From Mycobacterium sp. M26 (GTDB lineage Bacteria > Actinomycetota > Actinomycetes > Mycobacteriales > Mycobacteriaceae), in contig NZ_LN929907.1 in NCBI RefSeq assembly GCF_001494595.1, positions 1,183,468 to 1,247,467 of the forward strand: 64,000 nucleotides of DNA, written 5' to 3'. The position numbers and the translations under genes were made by a program. This document shows positions 56,029 to 63,735 of the stretch, piece by piece (the stretch's first letter is position 1; every line of letters begins with the position of its first letter). The notes beneath the pieces were generated by a model. That model was not told the origin of the DNA and ran no database searches. It saw nothing but the letters and a program-made list of their open reading frames with translations.

Positions 56029-57363
56029 GTGGTTACCGAACCTGACCGTCCGGCTTTGCCGACGGCTGTAGTCCGCGCCGGGGCATCGCTGGCCGAGTCA
56101 TTCGCCGGCGCCGACCCCGAGGCCGACGCCGAACGGGCGCGCTCACTGCGCCGGATGAAGGCGGTGGCGCTGAGCTTCCTGCTCGGTGCGACCGTGCTGT
56201 TTTTGGCCTGCCGGTGGGGCCAGGCCCAGGGTGGGCCGGCCTGGATCGGCTATGTGGGCGCCGCCGCCGAGGCCGGCATGGTGGGCGCACTGGCCGACTG
56301 GTTCGCCGTCACCGCGCTGTTCCGCCATCCGCTGGGCCTCAAGATCCCGCACACCGCGATCATCAAGCGCAAGAAGGACCAACTCGGTGAGGGCCTGGGC
56401 ACCTTCGTCCGGGAGAACTTCCTGTCTCCCGCTGTCGTGGAGACCAAACTGCGCGACGCCGAGATCGCCGGACGGATGGGCAAGTGGCTGTCCGAACCGG
56501 CGCACGCCGACCGGGTGGCCGGGGAGGCGGCCACCGTGTTGCGGGTGGTGGTGGAACTGCTCAACGACGACGACATCCAGCAGGTGATCGACCGCACCAT
56601 CGTCAAGCGCCTGGCCGAACCGCAGTGGGGCCCTCCGGTCGGTCGGGTGCTGAGCCAGCTACTCGCCGAGAACCGGCAGGAGGCGCTCATACAGCTGTTG
56701 TGCGACAGGGCTTTTGAGTGGGCACTGAACGCGGGGGAGACCATCGAGCGGGTGGTCACCCGGGATTCGCCAAGTTGGTCGCCGCGTTTCGTCGACCAGT
56801 TGGTGGGCGATCGCATCCACCGCGAACTGATGGACTTCACCGACAAGGTGCGCCGCAACCCGAATCATGAACTGCGCCTTTCGGCTAACCGGTTCCTCTT
56901 CGAATTCGCCGACGACCTGCAGAACGACGAGTCCACGATCGCGCGTGCCGAAGCCGTCAAGGAACAGCTGATGGCGCGTGACGAGGTGACCCGTGCCGCC
57001 GAAACCGCATGGAAGACGTTGAAGCGCTTGGTGCTTGACGGTGTGGATGATCCATCGTCGACGTTGCGCAAGCGCATCGCCGACTCGGTGGTGCGCATCG
57101 GCGAATCGCTGCGCGACGACGCCGAGCTACGCGACAAGGTGGACAACTGGATCGTTCGGGGGGCTCAGCATCTGGTCGGTCAGTACGGCGCAGAGATCAC
57201 CACGATCATCACCGACACAATCGAGCGATGGGATGCCGAAGAGGCCAGCCGGCGGATCGAATTGCACGTCGGCCGAGACCTGCAGTTCATCCGGATCAAC
57301 GGCACCGTAGTGGGTGCTCTGGCCGGTCTTGTCATCTACACAGTGGCGCAAATCATATTCTGA
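56029..57363 (+). CDS. DUF445 membrane-anchored protein
   Basis: The 444-residue protein has a helix near 45-65 (AVALSFLLGATVLFLACRW), a second near 72-95 (WIGYVGAAAEAGMVGALADW) and a C-terminal anchor (INGTVVGALAGLVIYTVAQIIF). Between them lie about 300 residues of long helices typical of DUF445 (YjiN-like; FAVTALFRHPLGLKIPHTAI, RIDNW-type coiled parts). The function of DUF445 is unknown. It matches Rv0473 and is divergent from the TetR gene. Confidence 0.88.
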   Translation: MVTEPDRPALPTAVVRAGASLAESFAGADPEADAERARSLRRMKAVALSFLLGATVLFLACRWGQAQGGPAWIGYVGAAAEAGMVGALADWFAVTALFRHPLGLKIPHTAIIKRKKDQLGEGLGTFVRENFLSPAVVETKLRDAEIAGRMGKWLSEPAHADRVAGEAATVLRVVVELLNDDDIQQVIDRTIVKRLAEPQWGPPVGRVLSQLLAENRQEALIQLLCDRAFEWALNAGETIERVVTRDSPSWSPRFVDQLVGDRIHRELMDFTDKVRRNPNHELRLSANRFLFEFADDLQNDESTIARAEAVKEQLMARDEVTRAAETAWKTLKRLVLDGVDDPSSTLRKRIADSVVRIGESLRDDAELRDKVDNWIVRGAQHLVGQYGAEITTIITDTIERWDAEEASRRIELHVGRDLQFIRINGTVVGALAGLVIYTVAQIIF

Positions 57364-57368
57364 CCTGC

Positions 57369-57394
57369 GCTAACTAGTGCTTGCAAAAGTTAGC
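57369..57394. promoter_or_regulatory. Inverted repeat before the XRE regulator
   Basis: GCTAAC (57369-57374) and GTTAGC (57389-57394) are exact inverted half-sites, and GTGCTTGC (57378-57385) with GTTAGCAC (57389-57396) gives a second, weaker dyad. They lie 59 bases before the XRE regulator gene and could be its own operator. Confidence 0.45.
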
Positions 57395-57452
57395 ACCCCC
57401 GCGTAGTGTGGTTTTCGTACGCACCGGATAACCACTGCGCGAGGAGGTAGTC

Positions 57453-57845
57453 ATGGCACAGGATGCAGACATCCAGGCCGTGGTCTCCAATGCCGCGCAC
57501 GACATCGGTGGCTTCATCAGGGCGCAGCGTGAAGCCGCTCAGGTTTCGGTGCGGCAGTTGGCCGAGAAGGCCGGCGTCAGCAACCCGTACCTCAGTCAGA
57601 TCGAACGGGGGCTACGCAAACCTTCTGCGGAGGTGCTGAGCCAAATCGCGAAGGCGTTGCGGTTGTCGGCGGAGGTTCTCTATGTCCGCGCCGGAATCCT
57701 GGAGCCCAGTGAGGGGAGTCAGGTGCACGACGCGATCATCGGGGACACCGCGATCACCGAACGCCAGAAGCAGGTTCTGCTCGACATCTACACGTCGTTC
57801 TGTCAGCAGAACGAAGCTGCCCGTGAGGAGCTGACGTCTGACTAG
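57453..57845 (+). CDS. XRE-family transcriptional regulator (Rv0474-like)
   Basis: This 130-residue protein has an XRE helix-turn-helix at about residues 18-75 ([46 protein letters not shown]). The rest is a short helical tail. A GAGGAGG box precedes the ATG. The M. tuberculosis orthologue has been reported as a copper-responsive repressor of rpoB; this is literature knowledge that I cannot confirm from the sequence. It lies 71 bases before hbhA and may affect it. Confidence 0.9.
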   Translation: MAQDADIQAVVSNAAHDIGGFIRAQREAAQVSVRQLAEKAGVSNPYLSQIERGLRKPSAEVLSQIAKALRLSAEVLYVRAGILEPSEGSQVHDAIIGDTAITERQKQVLLDIYTSFCQQNEAAREELTSD

Positions 57846-57916
57846 CCGCACTCCCGACATCCGCTGAAAACCTGTCAACCACAACTGATTTCATGAGTAT
57901 GAAAGGAGCCATTCAC

Positions 57917-58519
57917 ATGGCCGAGAACCCCACCATCGAGGACCTGAAGGCCCCGCTGCTCGCTGCGGTCGGTGCCGCCGACCTGGCCCTGGCCACCGTC
58001 AACGAGATCCTGGTCAACCTGCGTGACCGCGCCGAGGACGCCCGCACCGAGGCTGCCGAGCGTGTCGAAGGCCGTCGTGCCGCCCTGACCAAGCTGCAGG
58101 AAGACCTGCCGCAGCGCGCCGAGGAGATCCGCGGCAAGCTGAGCTCCGAGGAGCTGCGTAAGGCTGCCGAAGGCTTCGTCGAGGACGCCACCGCGACCTA
58201 CAACAGCCTGGTCGAGCGCGGCGAGGCCGCCCTCGAGCGGCTGCGCAACCAGCCCGAGTTCAAGGATGCCGCCGCGCAGGTCGAGGGCTACGTCGACCAG
58301 GCCGTCGAGCTGACCCAGGAGGCTCTGGGCAACGTGTCCTCGCAGACTCGCGCCGTCGGTGAGCGCGCCGCCAAGCTGGTCGGCGTCGACCTGCCGGCCA
58401 AGGCTCCGGCCAAGAAGGCTCCGGCCAAGAAGGCCGCCGCCAAGAAGGCTCCGGCCAAGGCCGCTGCCAAGAAGGCTCCGGCCAAGAAGGCTCCGGCCAA
58501 GAAGGTCACCCAGAAGTAA
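57917..58519 (+). CDS. hbhA: Heparin-binding haemagglutinin HbhA
   Basis: ATG 57917 ([20 protein letters not shown]) has AAAGGAG 9 bases upstream and matches known HbhA starts; 200 residues. A short hydrophobic N-terminus is followed by a coiled coil at about 30-130 ([40 protein letters not shown]) and a Lys/Ala/Pro-rich tail of KKAP/KKAA repeats that binds heparan sulfate and is methylated in pathogenic species. In fast growers it aids cell aggregation and surface attachment. Confidence 0.95.
   Translation: MAENPTIEDLKAPLLAAVGAADLALATVNEILVNLRDRAEDARTEAAERVEGRRAALTKLQEDLPQRAEEIRGKLSSEELRKAAEGFVEDATATYNSLVERGEAALERLRNQPEFKDAAAQVEGYVDQAVELTQEALGNVSSQTRAVGERAAKLVGVDLPAKAPAKKAPAKKAAAKKAPAKAAAKKAPAKKAPAKKVTQK
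58394..58516 (+). repeat. Lysine/alanine/proline-coding repeats in the hbhA tail
   Basis: The unit GCCAAGAAGGCTCCG (AKKAP) and variants recur about seven times, ending KKVTQK. Such repeats are prone to length change by slippage and determine heparin-binding strength. Confidence 0.9.
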
Positions 58520-58566
58520 CCAGAAGTAGTTCGACGATCGGGACAAGACCCGCCTACCCTGTAGCT

Positions 58567-58848
58567 GTGATGCTCCAGGGTGTGGCGGGTCTTGTGCTTC
58601 AGGTCGTCTTTTGGGCGGTGACCGTTGTCGCGATCTACGCCTTCGTCCACGCGGCCATGCAGCGGACCGACGCCTACACAGCGGCCGACAAGCTCACCAA
58701 GCCGGTCTGGCTGGTGATTCTGGGTGCGGCGATCCTGCTGTCGTTCGTCCTGGGTGTCACCGGGGTCGCCATCGCGGCCGTCGCCGCAGGTATCTATCTG
58801 GTCGACGTCCGGCCGAAGTTGCTCGATGTTCAGGGGAAGTCCCGCTGA
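58567..58848 (+). CDS. DUF2516 family small membrane protein (Rv0476-like)
   Basis: The 93-residue protein has two or three helices ([55 protein letters not shown]) with [15 protein letters not shown] between, as in DUF2516. A TACCCT -10 element at 58555-58560 ends 6 bases before GTG 58567, so the mRNA may be leaderless; ATG 58570 is the next codon. Function is unknown. Confidence 0.85.
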   Translation: MMLQGVAGLVLQVVFWAVTVVAIYAFVHAAMQRTDAYTAADKLTKPVWLVILGAAILLSFVLGVTGVAIAAVAAGIYLVDVRPKLLDVQGKSR

Positions 58849-59324
58849 TCGCGCGCCCCCGCCTGATCGCCGCCCTCGCCGTCGCGCCGGCGGCTGTGGC
58901 CCTGGCCGCCCCCGCGCCCGCCGACACCCCCCCCGAACCGCCCTTCACCGACCCTGCGACGTGGCAGCACCCCGCGCCCGCCGACACCACCCCCGAACCG
59001 CCCTTCATCGACCATGTGACGTGGCAGCACTGGGGCGACCTGTCGAGTCTGCGGGTCTACCCGACTCCATCCGGCCGGGAGGCCGGTGGCCAGCTGTTCA
59101 AGCCGCCGTGGGAGATCGACGAGGCCTGGGGTGAAGTGCTGGCGTTGGCCCCGGATGCCGACATCCCCGGCATGCGCGACCAGTTCGTCTGCCACTTCCG
59201 GTTCGCCGAGATCGCCGAGCCCGGCAAGACCAGCTGGAACCTGGAGCCGTGGCGGCCCGTCGTCGACGACAACACGATGACCGCCACCGGGTGTAACCCC
59301 GGTGGCTCCGAGGAGCCGTTCTGA
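58845..59324 (+). CDS. Secreted protein (Rv0477-like), probable CTG start
   Basis: No ATG, GTG or TTG lies near the start of the signal peptide. CTG 58845, overlapping the DUF2516 TGA and with GGGG 8 bases upstream, begins an Arg-then-hydrophobic signal ([20 protein letters not shown]) with an APA-type cleavage. The mature part starts with two 20-residue repeats, (A)DTxPEPPFxDxxTWQH, then [20 protein letters not shown] and the conserved [15 protein letters not shown]. It is 159 residues. Function unknown. Its stop overlaps the deoC start by one base. Confidence 0.75.
   Translation: MIARPRLIAALAVAPAAVALAAPAPADTPPEPPFTDPATWQHPAPADTTPEPPFIDHVTWQHWGDLSSLRVYPTPSGREAGGQLFKPPWEIDEAWGEVLALAPDADIPGMRDQFVCHFRFAEIAEPGKTSWNLEPWRPVVDDNTMTATGCNPGGSEEPF
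58911..59030 (+). repeat. 60-bp tandem duplication in the secreted-protein gene
   Basis: 58911-58970 and 58971-59030 agree at 56 of 60 positions, beginning CCCGCGCCCGCCGACACC in both. The repeat is in frame and encodes two 20-residue units of the N-terminal mature region. Four differences (three of them amino-acid changing) show it is older than the fadB2 duplication. Confidence 0.95.
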
Positions 59325-60043
59325 TGGCCGAGCGGCGGGCAGGAGCGGAGCGACTCGGGGATATCTGGCGCAGGGCCCGCGTGGCGGCGCTCGTCGACCA
59401 CACCCTGCTCAAGCCCGAAGCCACCGAGGCGGACGTCGCCGCACTGGTCGACGAGGCCGCTGAACTCGGTGTGCTGGCCGTCTGTGTCTCGCCGTCGATG
59501 GTCTCGGCCGCGCACAAGGCCACCTCCGAGCACCCCGAGCGGCTGCTGATCGCCACTGTTGCGGGCTTCCCGTCCGGTAAGCATCTGCCGGTCGTCAAGG
59601 CCCAGGAGGCGGCCTTGGCCGTCGACGCGGGTGCCGACGAGGTCGACATGGTGATCGATGTGGGCGCGGCGGTCGCGGGCGATCTGGCGGCGGTGGCCGC
59701 CGATATCGCCACGGTGCGCGCCGCGATCCCCGCGGCGGTGCTCAAGGTCATCGTCGAGTCGTCGGCGCTGCTGAGCCTGGCCGGCGACCGCACGCTGGCC
59801 GCGGTGTGCCGGGCCGCCGAGGAATCGGGCGCCGACTTCGTCAAGACCTCCACCGGCTTTCACCCCACCGGCGGCGCGTCGGTGGCGGCCGTGGAACTGA
59901 TGGCGGCGACCGTCGGCGGCCGGCTCGGAGTCAAGGCCAGCGGCGGTATCCGCACCGCGCCCGATGCCCTGGCGATGCTGGCCGCAGGTGCTACCAGGCT
60001 GGGGCTGTCCGGGACGCGGGTCGTGCTCGACGGGCTGGAGTAG
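59324..60043 (+). CDS. deoC: Deoxyribose-phosphate aldolase
   Basis: DeoC cleaves 2-deoxyribose 5-phosphate to glyceraldehyde 3-phosphate and acetaldehyde. The 239-residue TIM barrel shows [11 protein letters not shown] at 24-34, VDMVIDVGA (catalytic Asp region), KVIVESS and the Schiff-base Lys in DFVKTSTGF near 168; the second Lys is in VKASGGIRT. All key residues are present. Its ATG overlaps the secreted-protein stop (TGATG). Confidence 0.96.
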   Translation: MAERRAGAERLGDIWRRARVAALVDHTLLKPEATEADVAALVDEAAELGVLAVCVSPSMVSAAHKATSEHPERLLIATVAGFPSGKHLPVVKAQEAALAVDAGADEVDMVIDVGAAVAGDLAAVAADIATVRAAIPAAVLKVIVESSALLSLAGDRTLAAVCRAAEESGADFVKTSTGFHPTGGASVAAVELMAATVGGRLGVKASGGIRTAPDALAMLAAGATRLGLSGTRVVLDGLE

Positions 60044-60052
60044 CAACGCCGC

Positions 60053-60129
60053 CGAGTCTGCGGTCACGGCAACCATTCTGCGTACAGGGTCATCATTCGG
60101 GCCGAAAGCCCGCCCTCAGCGCAGACTCG
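60053..60129. repeat. Inverted repeat between convergent deoC and DUF2993 genes
   Basis: CGAGTCTGCG (60053-60062) and CGCAGACTCG (60120-60129) are perfect 10-bp arms about 57 bases apart, starting 9 bases after the deoC stop. The GAGxxTGCG arms resemble those of the 9348 and 52290 hairpins. It may terminate transcription from both sides or be a mobile repeat. Confidence 0.55.
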
Positions 60130-60135
60130 AAGCGA

Positions 60136-61068
60136 CTAGACGCCGGCGAAGCAGGGATCCTGCTGGCCGTTGGGGATCGTCGCGTCGCGGGTCACGAACT
60201 TGGCGGTGACGCCGGTATCGGTGACCGAGACGCTGTCGGCGTGAATTCCCATCGGCAGGTTCTTGGTCAGTGCGGTGGTGAACGCGTCCAGGGCCGGCTG
60301 GATGGTTTCGCGGGGCAGGCTGAAGCCCAGCCCGGTCAGGTTGACCACCTGGAGGCTCAGGCCGCCGTTGGACACCTCCGGCTTGGCGGTCACGGTGCCG
60401 AGGCCGCCCTTGAGCTCGATCGTCCCGTCCGACGGCGTGGTCTCCACGGAGGTCACCAGCCCGCCCAGGAACGGGATGATGTCCTGAACGGTCTGCCGAA
60501 TGCCGTCGTTGGACCAGGTGATGGTGGCGTCCAGCGCGCCGAGGGTGCCCGCCGACTCCGCGGTTTTGTTGATCTTGATGTCGTCGAGCAGGAGATCGAG
60601 CTTCATGCCCTTGGCTTCGCGGATCTGGTTGCCTGCCGTCTCCACCCGGATATTGCTGTAGCTACCGGTCAGATGCTGCAGCAGGAACGGACGCATGCCG
60701 AACGACACGGTTGCGGAGTCCTTGACCACGCACTCCACGGCATTGGCCACCACGGTGTCGGCGCGATGGCGGACATAGAGCTCGGTCCCGATCAGGGCGG
60801 CCACCGCCAGCGCGATGACGGTGACGAGCACCAGCACGATCGACAGCGGATCGCGGAGGAAGCCCGATTTGGGCTCGTCAGGGGGTTCGACCGGCGGCGG
60901 GGCGCTCGGCGGAGCCTGCTGCGGGATGTACTGGGTAGCAGGATCCACCGGCCCGGGAGGCCGCGGAATGTGCTGGGTGGGCTGTTCGGGACTCGCGGCC
61001 GGCCACGCCGGGGCGGTCGGGTCGCCCGGCCCGACCGGCTGGTTCGGGCCCTGTGGCGGATACGTCAC
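60136..61068 (-). CDS. DUF2993 membrane-anchored protein (Rv0479c-like)
   Basis: The 310-residue protein begins with a Pro/Gln-rich cytoplasmic region of about 75 residues (SYPPQGPNQPVGPGDP-type low complexity), a helix at about 78-100 (SIVLVLVTVIALAVAALIGT), then an extracytoplasmic DUF2993 domain of about 205 residues (GMRPFLLQHLTGSYSNIRVE, LKLDLLLDDIKI, TLGALDATITW). The domain is TULIP/LptC-like in look and may bind lipids. GTG 61068 overlaps the nitrilase stop by four bases. Confidence 0.87.
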   Translation of the reverse strand: MTYPPQGPNQPVGPGDPTAPAWPAASPEQPTQHIPRPPGPVDPATQYIPQQAPPSAPPPVEPPDEPKSGFLRDPLSIVLVLVTVIALAVAALIGTELYVRHRADTVVANAVECVVKDSATVSFGMRPFLLQHLTGSYSNIRVETAGNQIREAKGMKLDLLLDDIKINKTAESAGTLGALDATITWSNDGIRQTVQDIIPFLGGLVTSVETTPSDGTIELKGGLGTVTAKPEVSNGGLSLQVVNLTGLGFSLPRETIQPALDAFTTALTKNLPMGIHADSVSVTDTGVTAKFVTRDATIPNGQQDPCFAGV

Positions 61069-61886
61069 CCGCGCGATTCTGCCTTATCAATCTGAGCGAA
61101 CTCTGAGCGGTTGCGCAGGACACCGAGCGTCTCGCGGACCGTGGGCACGCTGCTGACGTCGATATCGGCCACCACGAGCTCGGGGTCGGAACCCGCCGCT
61201 GCCAGCACCTCGCCGAACGGGGAGGCCACCAGGCTGCCGCCCACCCCGGTCGGCGCTTTGGACGCGGTGGCCATCTCGTCACCCGGGTAGCCCTGATCGG
61301 TGGCGAGGACGAAAGACGCCGAATCCAGCGCCCGGGCCCGGGACAGCAGGGTCCACTGCTCGAGCTTGCCCGGCCCGGCACCCCACGACGCACTCACCGT
61401 GATCACCTGCGCGCCCCGGTCGGCCAGTTCGATGTACAGGTTCGGGAAACGCACGTCGTAGCACAGCGTCAGGCCGATACCGACGCCGTCGACGGTGATG
61501 ACCACCGGTTCGCGGCCCGGGGCGACGGCGCTGGACTCGGCGAAACCGAACGCGTCGTAGAGATGGATCTTGTCGTAGTGGGCGTCGACACCGCGCCCGG
61601 TGGCTAGCAGCGTGTTGGTGACCCGGCCGTCGTCGGCGGGAGTGAACATGCCGACGACGGCGGTGATCGCGGCGCGCTCGGCGATCCCGCGCACCGCGTC
61701 CGCCCACGGCCCGTCGAGTGGCTCGGCGATCGGCGCGAGCGGCACCCCGAAGCGGCTCATGGTGCCTTCGGGGAACACCACTAGTTGAGCACCGGCATCG
61801 GCGGCCCGCCGGGCGTACTGGTCCACCAGGGCCAGGTTGGCGGTGGGGTCGGTGCCCGACAGGATCTGGGCGAGGGCGATCCGCAT
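61065..61886 (-). CDS. Nitrilase superfamily amidohydrolase (Rv0480c-like)
   Basis: ATG 61886 (MRIALAQILSGTDPTANL) gives 273 residues. The catalytic triad is visible: Glu40 in FPEGTMSRFG, Lys106 in YDKIHLYDAFGF and Cys142 in LTLCYDVRFPNL. Length fits the Nit/omega-amidase-like branch (deaminated-glutathione amidase or similar). The exact amide substrate is unknown. It is coupled to the DUF2993 gene and follows the methyltransferase by 10 bases. Confidence 0.93.
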   Translation of the reverse strand: MRIALAQILSGTDPTANLALVDQYARRAADAGAQLVVFPEGTMSRFGVPLAPIAEPLDGPWADAVRGIAERAAITAVVGMFTPADDGRVTNTLLATGRGVDAHYDKIHLYDAFGFAESSAVAPGREPVVITVDGVGIGLTLCYDVRFPNLYIELADRGAQVITVSASWGAGPGKLEQWTLLSRARALDSASFVLATDQGYPGDEMATASKAPTGVGGSLVASPFGEVLAAAGSDPELVVADIDVSSVPTVRETLGVLRNRSEFAQIDKAESRG

Positions 61887-61896
61887 GAGGCCAAGC

Positions 61897-62616
61897 CTAG
61901 AGGGGTGCGACCGATTCCCACGGCACGGTGAGCACCGCATCCCGCACGCTGCGCCGCTGCGGTTCCAGCGCGATCCCCGCGGCGCGCAGTTCGGTGATCA
62001 TCGCCCGCCACCGTTCCCGCGGCCCGAACACCGAATGTCCGGCCGCGGTGGCCCAGGCACGGTCTGCCGCACTCAGCAGAGCGTGGATGGGTTGTCCCGA
62101 AACATTATGGTGGATAAGGACTTTCGGTAGTCGCTCCGCCATGTCGGATGGTCGTTCGATGTGGCGGGGGTCGCAGGCCAGGGTCAGGCTCACCGGGCCC
62201 GTCGCGTCCAGCAGCACCCAGCAGCAGCGCCGGCCCAACTCGTCGCAGGTGCCGTCGAGGATCAGCCCGCCAGGGGCAAGGCGTGCGCGCATCACCTCCC
62301 AGGCCTGGTTCACCGCTTCCTCGGGGTACTGCCGCAGCACGTTGAACGCGCGCACCAGGACCGGGTGCAACCCGGCCAGCTCGAACCCGCCGACGCCGAA
62401 CTCCACCCCGTCGACGGGCGGGACCACCCGCTGCGGATCGATCTCCAGTCCGACCACCCGGACGTCAGGACGCAGTGCGCGCAGCCGCGCCGCCATCTCC
62501 AGGGTGGTCACCGGCAGCCGTCCGTAACCCAGATCGACCACCAGAGGGTCAGCCGCCGACTCCAGCGCCGAGCGCACCCGGGGCGAGTTCAGCATCCAGC
62601 GGTCGGCGCGGCGCAA
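61897..62616 (-). CDS. Class I SAM-dependent methyltransferase lacking a clear start codon
   Basis: TTG 62616 is the first standard start, giving MRRADRWMLNSPRVRSAL and 239 residues. The actinobacterial family's usual start motif RGTTNxNRLRRxDRW is, however, encoded just upstream (PTRGTTNANR ends at 62617) with no ATG, GTG or TTG before it up to the neighbouring gene. SAM-binding VVDLGYGRLPVTTLEMAARL and VVGLEIDPQRV are clear, with LILDGTCDELGRRCCW later. The true start may be a rare codon (ATT near 62668) or lie inside the preceding gene. Substrate unknown. Confidence 0.78.
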   Translation of the reverse strand: MRRADRWMLNSPRVRSALESAADPLVVDLGYGRLPVTTLEMAARLRALRPDVRVVGLEIDPQRVVPPVDGVEFGVGGFELAGLHPVLVRAFNVLRQYPEEAVNQAWEVMRARLAPGGLILDGTCDELGRRCCWVLLDATGPVSLTLACDPRHIERPSDMAERLPKVLIHHNVSGQPIHALLSAADRAWATAAGHSVFGPRERWRAMITELRAAGIALEPQRRSVRDAVLTVPWESVAPL

Positions 62617-62662
62617 CCGGTTGGCGTTGGTGGTGCCGCGGGTCGGGACACCGACCGGGCGA

Positions 62663-63181
62663 TCAGTTCTGGTAATGGCTGGCGATCCAGTCGCGGGTGA
62701 AATCGCGCTCGTTGTCGAACAATCCGTGCAGGCCGCCCAGCACCCACTCCTCGATCTTGCCGCCGATCAACGGCACCTTGACCGTGCAGACACTGTTGAG
62801 CCGCAACTCGCTGCCGTCCGCGGTCTCGCACAGCACGTAGGTACCACCGAAATCCATCGGCGCCGAGGGCACCAGCGCCTTGTAGTGCCCGCGCGCAGAG
62901 TTGGACGCGGCATCAAACGGATCGAAATGCTGTTCGCGGGTGACCGTCAGGTTCAGCGGCACCACGGCGGCGGCGACCGACGGCAGGTCCTTGCTGGACA
63001 GGGTGTGGGTGAACACGATGTCGGTGCCGCCGGAACCGGACGAGAAGCGCGTCAGCGTCGATTCGTAGAGCCGGGCGTGCTCGGCGACCAGGTCTTCCCA
63101 GTACTCGCGGCTGGTGAAACTCACGTAGAGGTCGGGTGCGGGCTTGTCGAGTGCGACCACGTAGTCCATACGGCGGGACAT
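62663..63181 (-). CDS. DUF2505 family protein
   Basis: This 172-residue protein has the SRPBCC-like DUF2505 fold: SRRMDYVVALDKPAPDLYVS at the start, FTSREYWEDLVAEHARLYES, VVPLNLTVTREQHFDPFD and LIGGKIEEWVLGGLHGLFDNERDFTRDWI at the end. It lies 21 bases after a second DUF2505 gene, with which it forms a tandem paralogous pair. The ligand is unknown. M. tuberculosis has one such gene (Rv0481c) next to murB, from memory. Confidence 0.88.
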   Translation of the reverse strand: MSRRMDYVVALDKPAPDLYVSFTSREYWEDLVAEHARLYESTLTRFSSGSGGTDIVFTHTLSSKDLPSVAAAVVPLNLTVTREQHFDPFDAASNSARGHYKALVPSAPMDFGGTYVLCETADGSELRLNSVCTVKVPLIGGKIEEWVLGGLHGLFDNERDFTRDWIASHYQN

Positions 63182-63202
63182 GAGGTCACGGTACTCGCGT
63201 GA

Positions 63203-63709
63203 TCAGCCGTTCTCCGCGATCCACAGCGTGGTGAACCGCTGCTCGGCGATCAGCAGGTCCACCAGCTGGTTGCCGATGAAGTTCTCCACCTTGCCGCCGA
63301 CCAACGGGATGCGGACCTCGACGGTGGCCCGAAAAGCCAAGTGCGCCCGGATATCCGACGGAGTCAGCTGGGCGGAGCCGGTCAAGGTGACGGGGGCACC
63401 GGGGATCACCCCGTCGACGGATGCCTGTGCTCTGTCCTGGACCAGGCCGGTCCAGGACTCGGTGCGCTGGATGTGCAGATCGCCGCGATGGAACTGGGTG
63501 ACGATCCCGGGCAGCCGGTCGGCCCGCAGGATCTGGGTGGTGACGACGTCGACGCTGCCGTCGTCGCCGAGCCGGATCGAGTCCAGGCTGGCGTCGTCGG
63601 CGCCGGAGTCGGCCAGGCGGGCCAGCCAGTACTGTTCGTCGCGGAACGCCGCGTGCACCTGCTCGACGCTGCCGTCGTAGTCGGTGGCCATGTCGAATGA
63701 ACGCGGCAT
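63203..63709 (-). CDS. DUF2505 family protein (Rv0481c-like)
   Basis: The 168-residue product starts MPRSFDMATDYDGSVEQVHA, then FRDEQYWLARLADSGADDAS, and ends PLVGGKVENFIGNQLVDLLI and EQRFTTLWIAEN, all as in DUF2505. The fold is SRPBCC-like. It is the first gene of the minus-strand run down to 60136 and diverges from murB with 26 bases between the two starts. This copy is closer in sequence to the Rv0481c pattern than its neighbour. Confidence 0.9.
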   Translation of the reverse strand: MPRSFDMATDYDGSVEQVHAAFRDEQYWLARLADSGADDASLDSIRLGDDGSVDVVTTQILRADRLPGIVTQFHRGDLHIQRTESWTGLVQDRAQASVDGVIPGAPVTLTGSAQLTPSDIRAHLAFRATVEVRIPLVGGKVENFIGNQLVDLLIAEQRFTTLWIAENG

Positions 63710-63735
63710 AGCTGGTGAGGCTACCGTTACGGGCC

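Noticed and set aside
58394..58516. Possible CRISPR or minisatellite array
   Set aside because: The repeats are in-frame AKKAP codons of the hbhA tail, without spacers.
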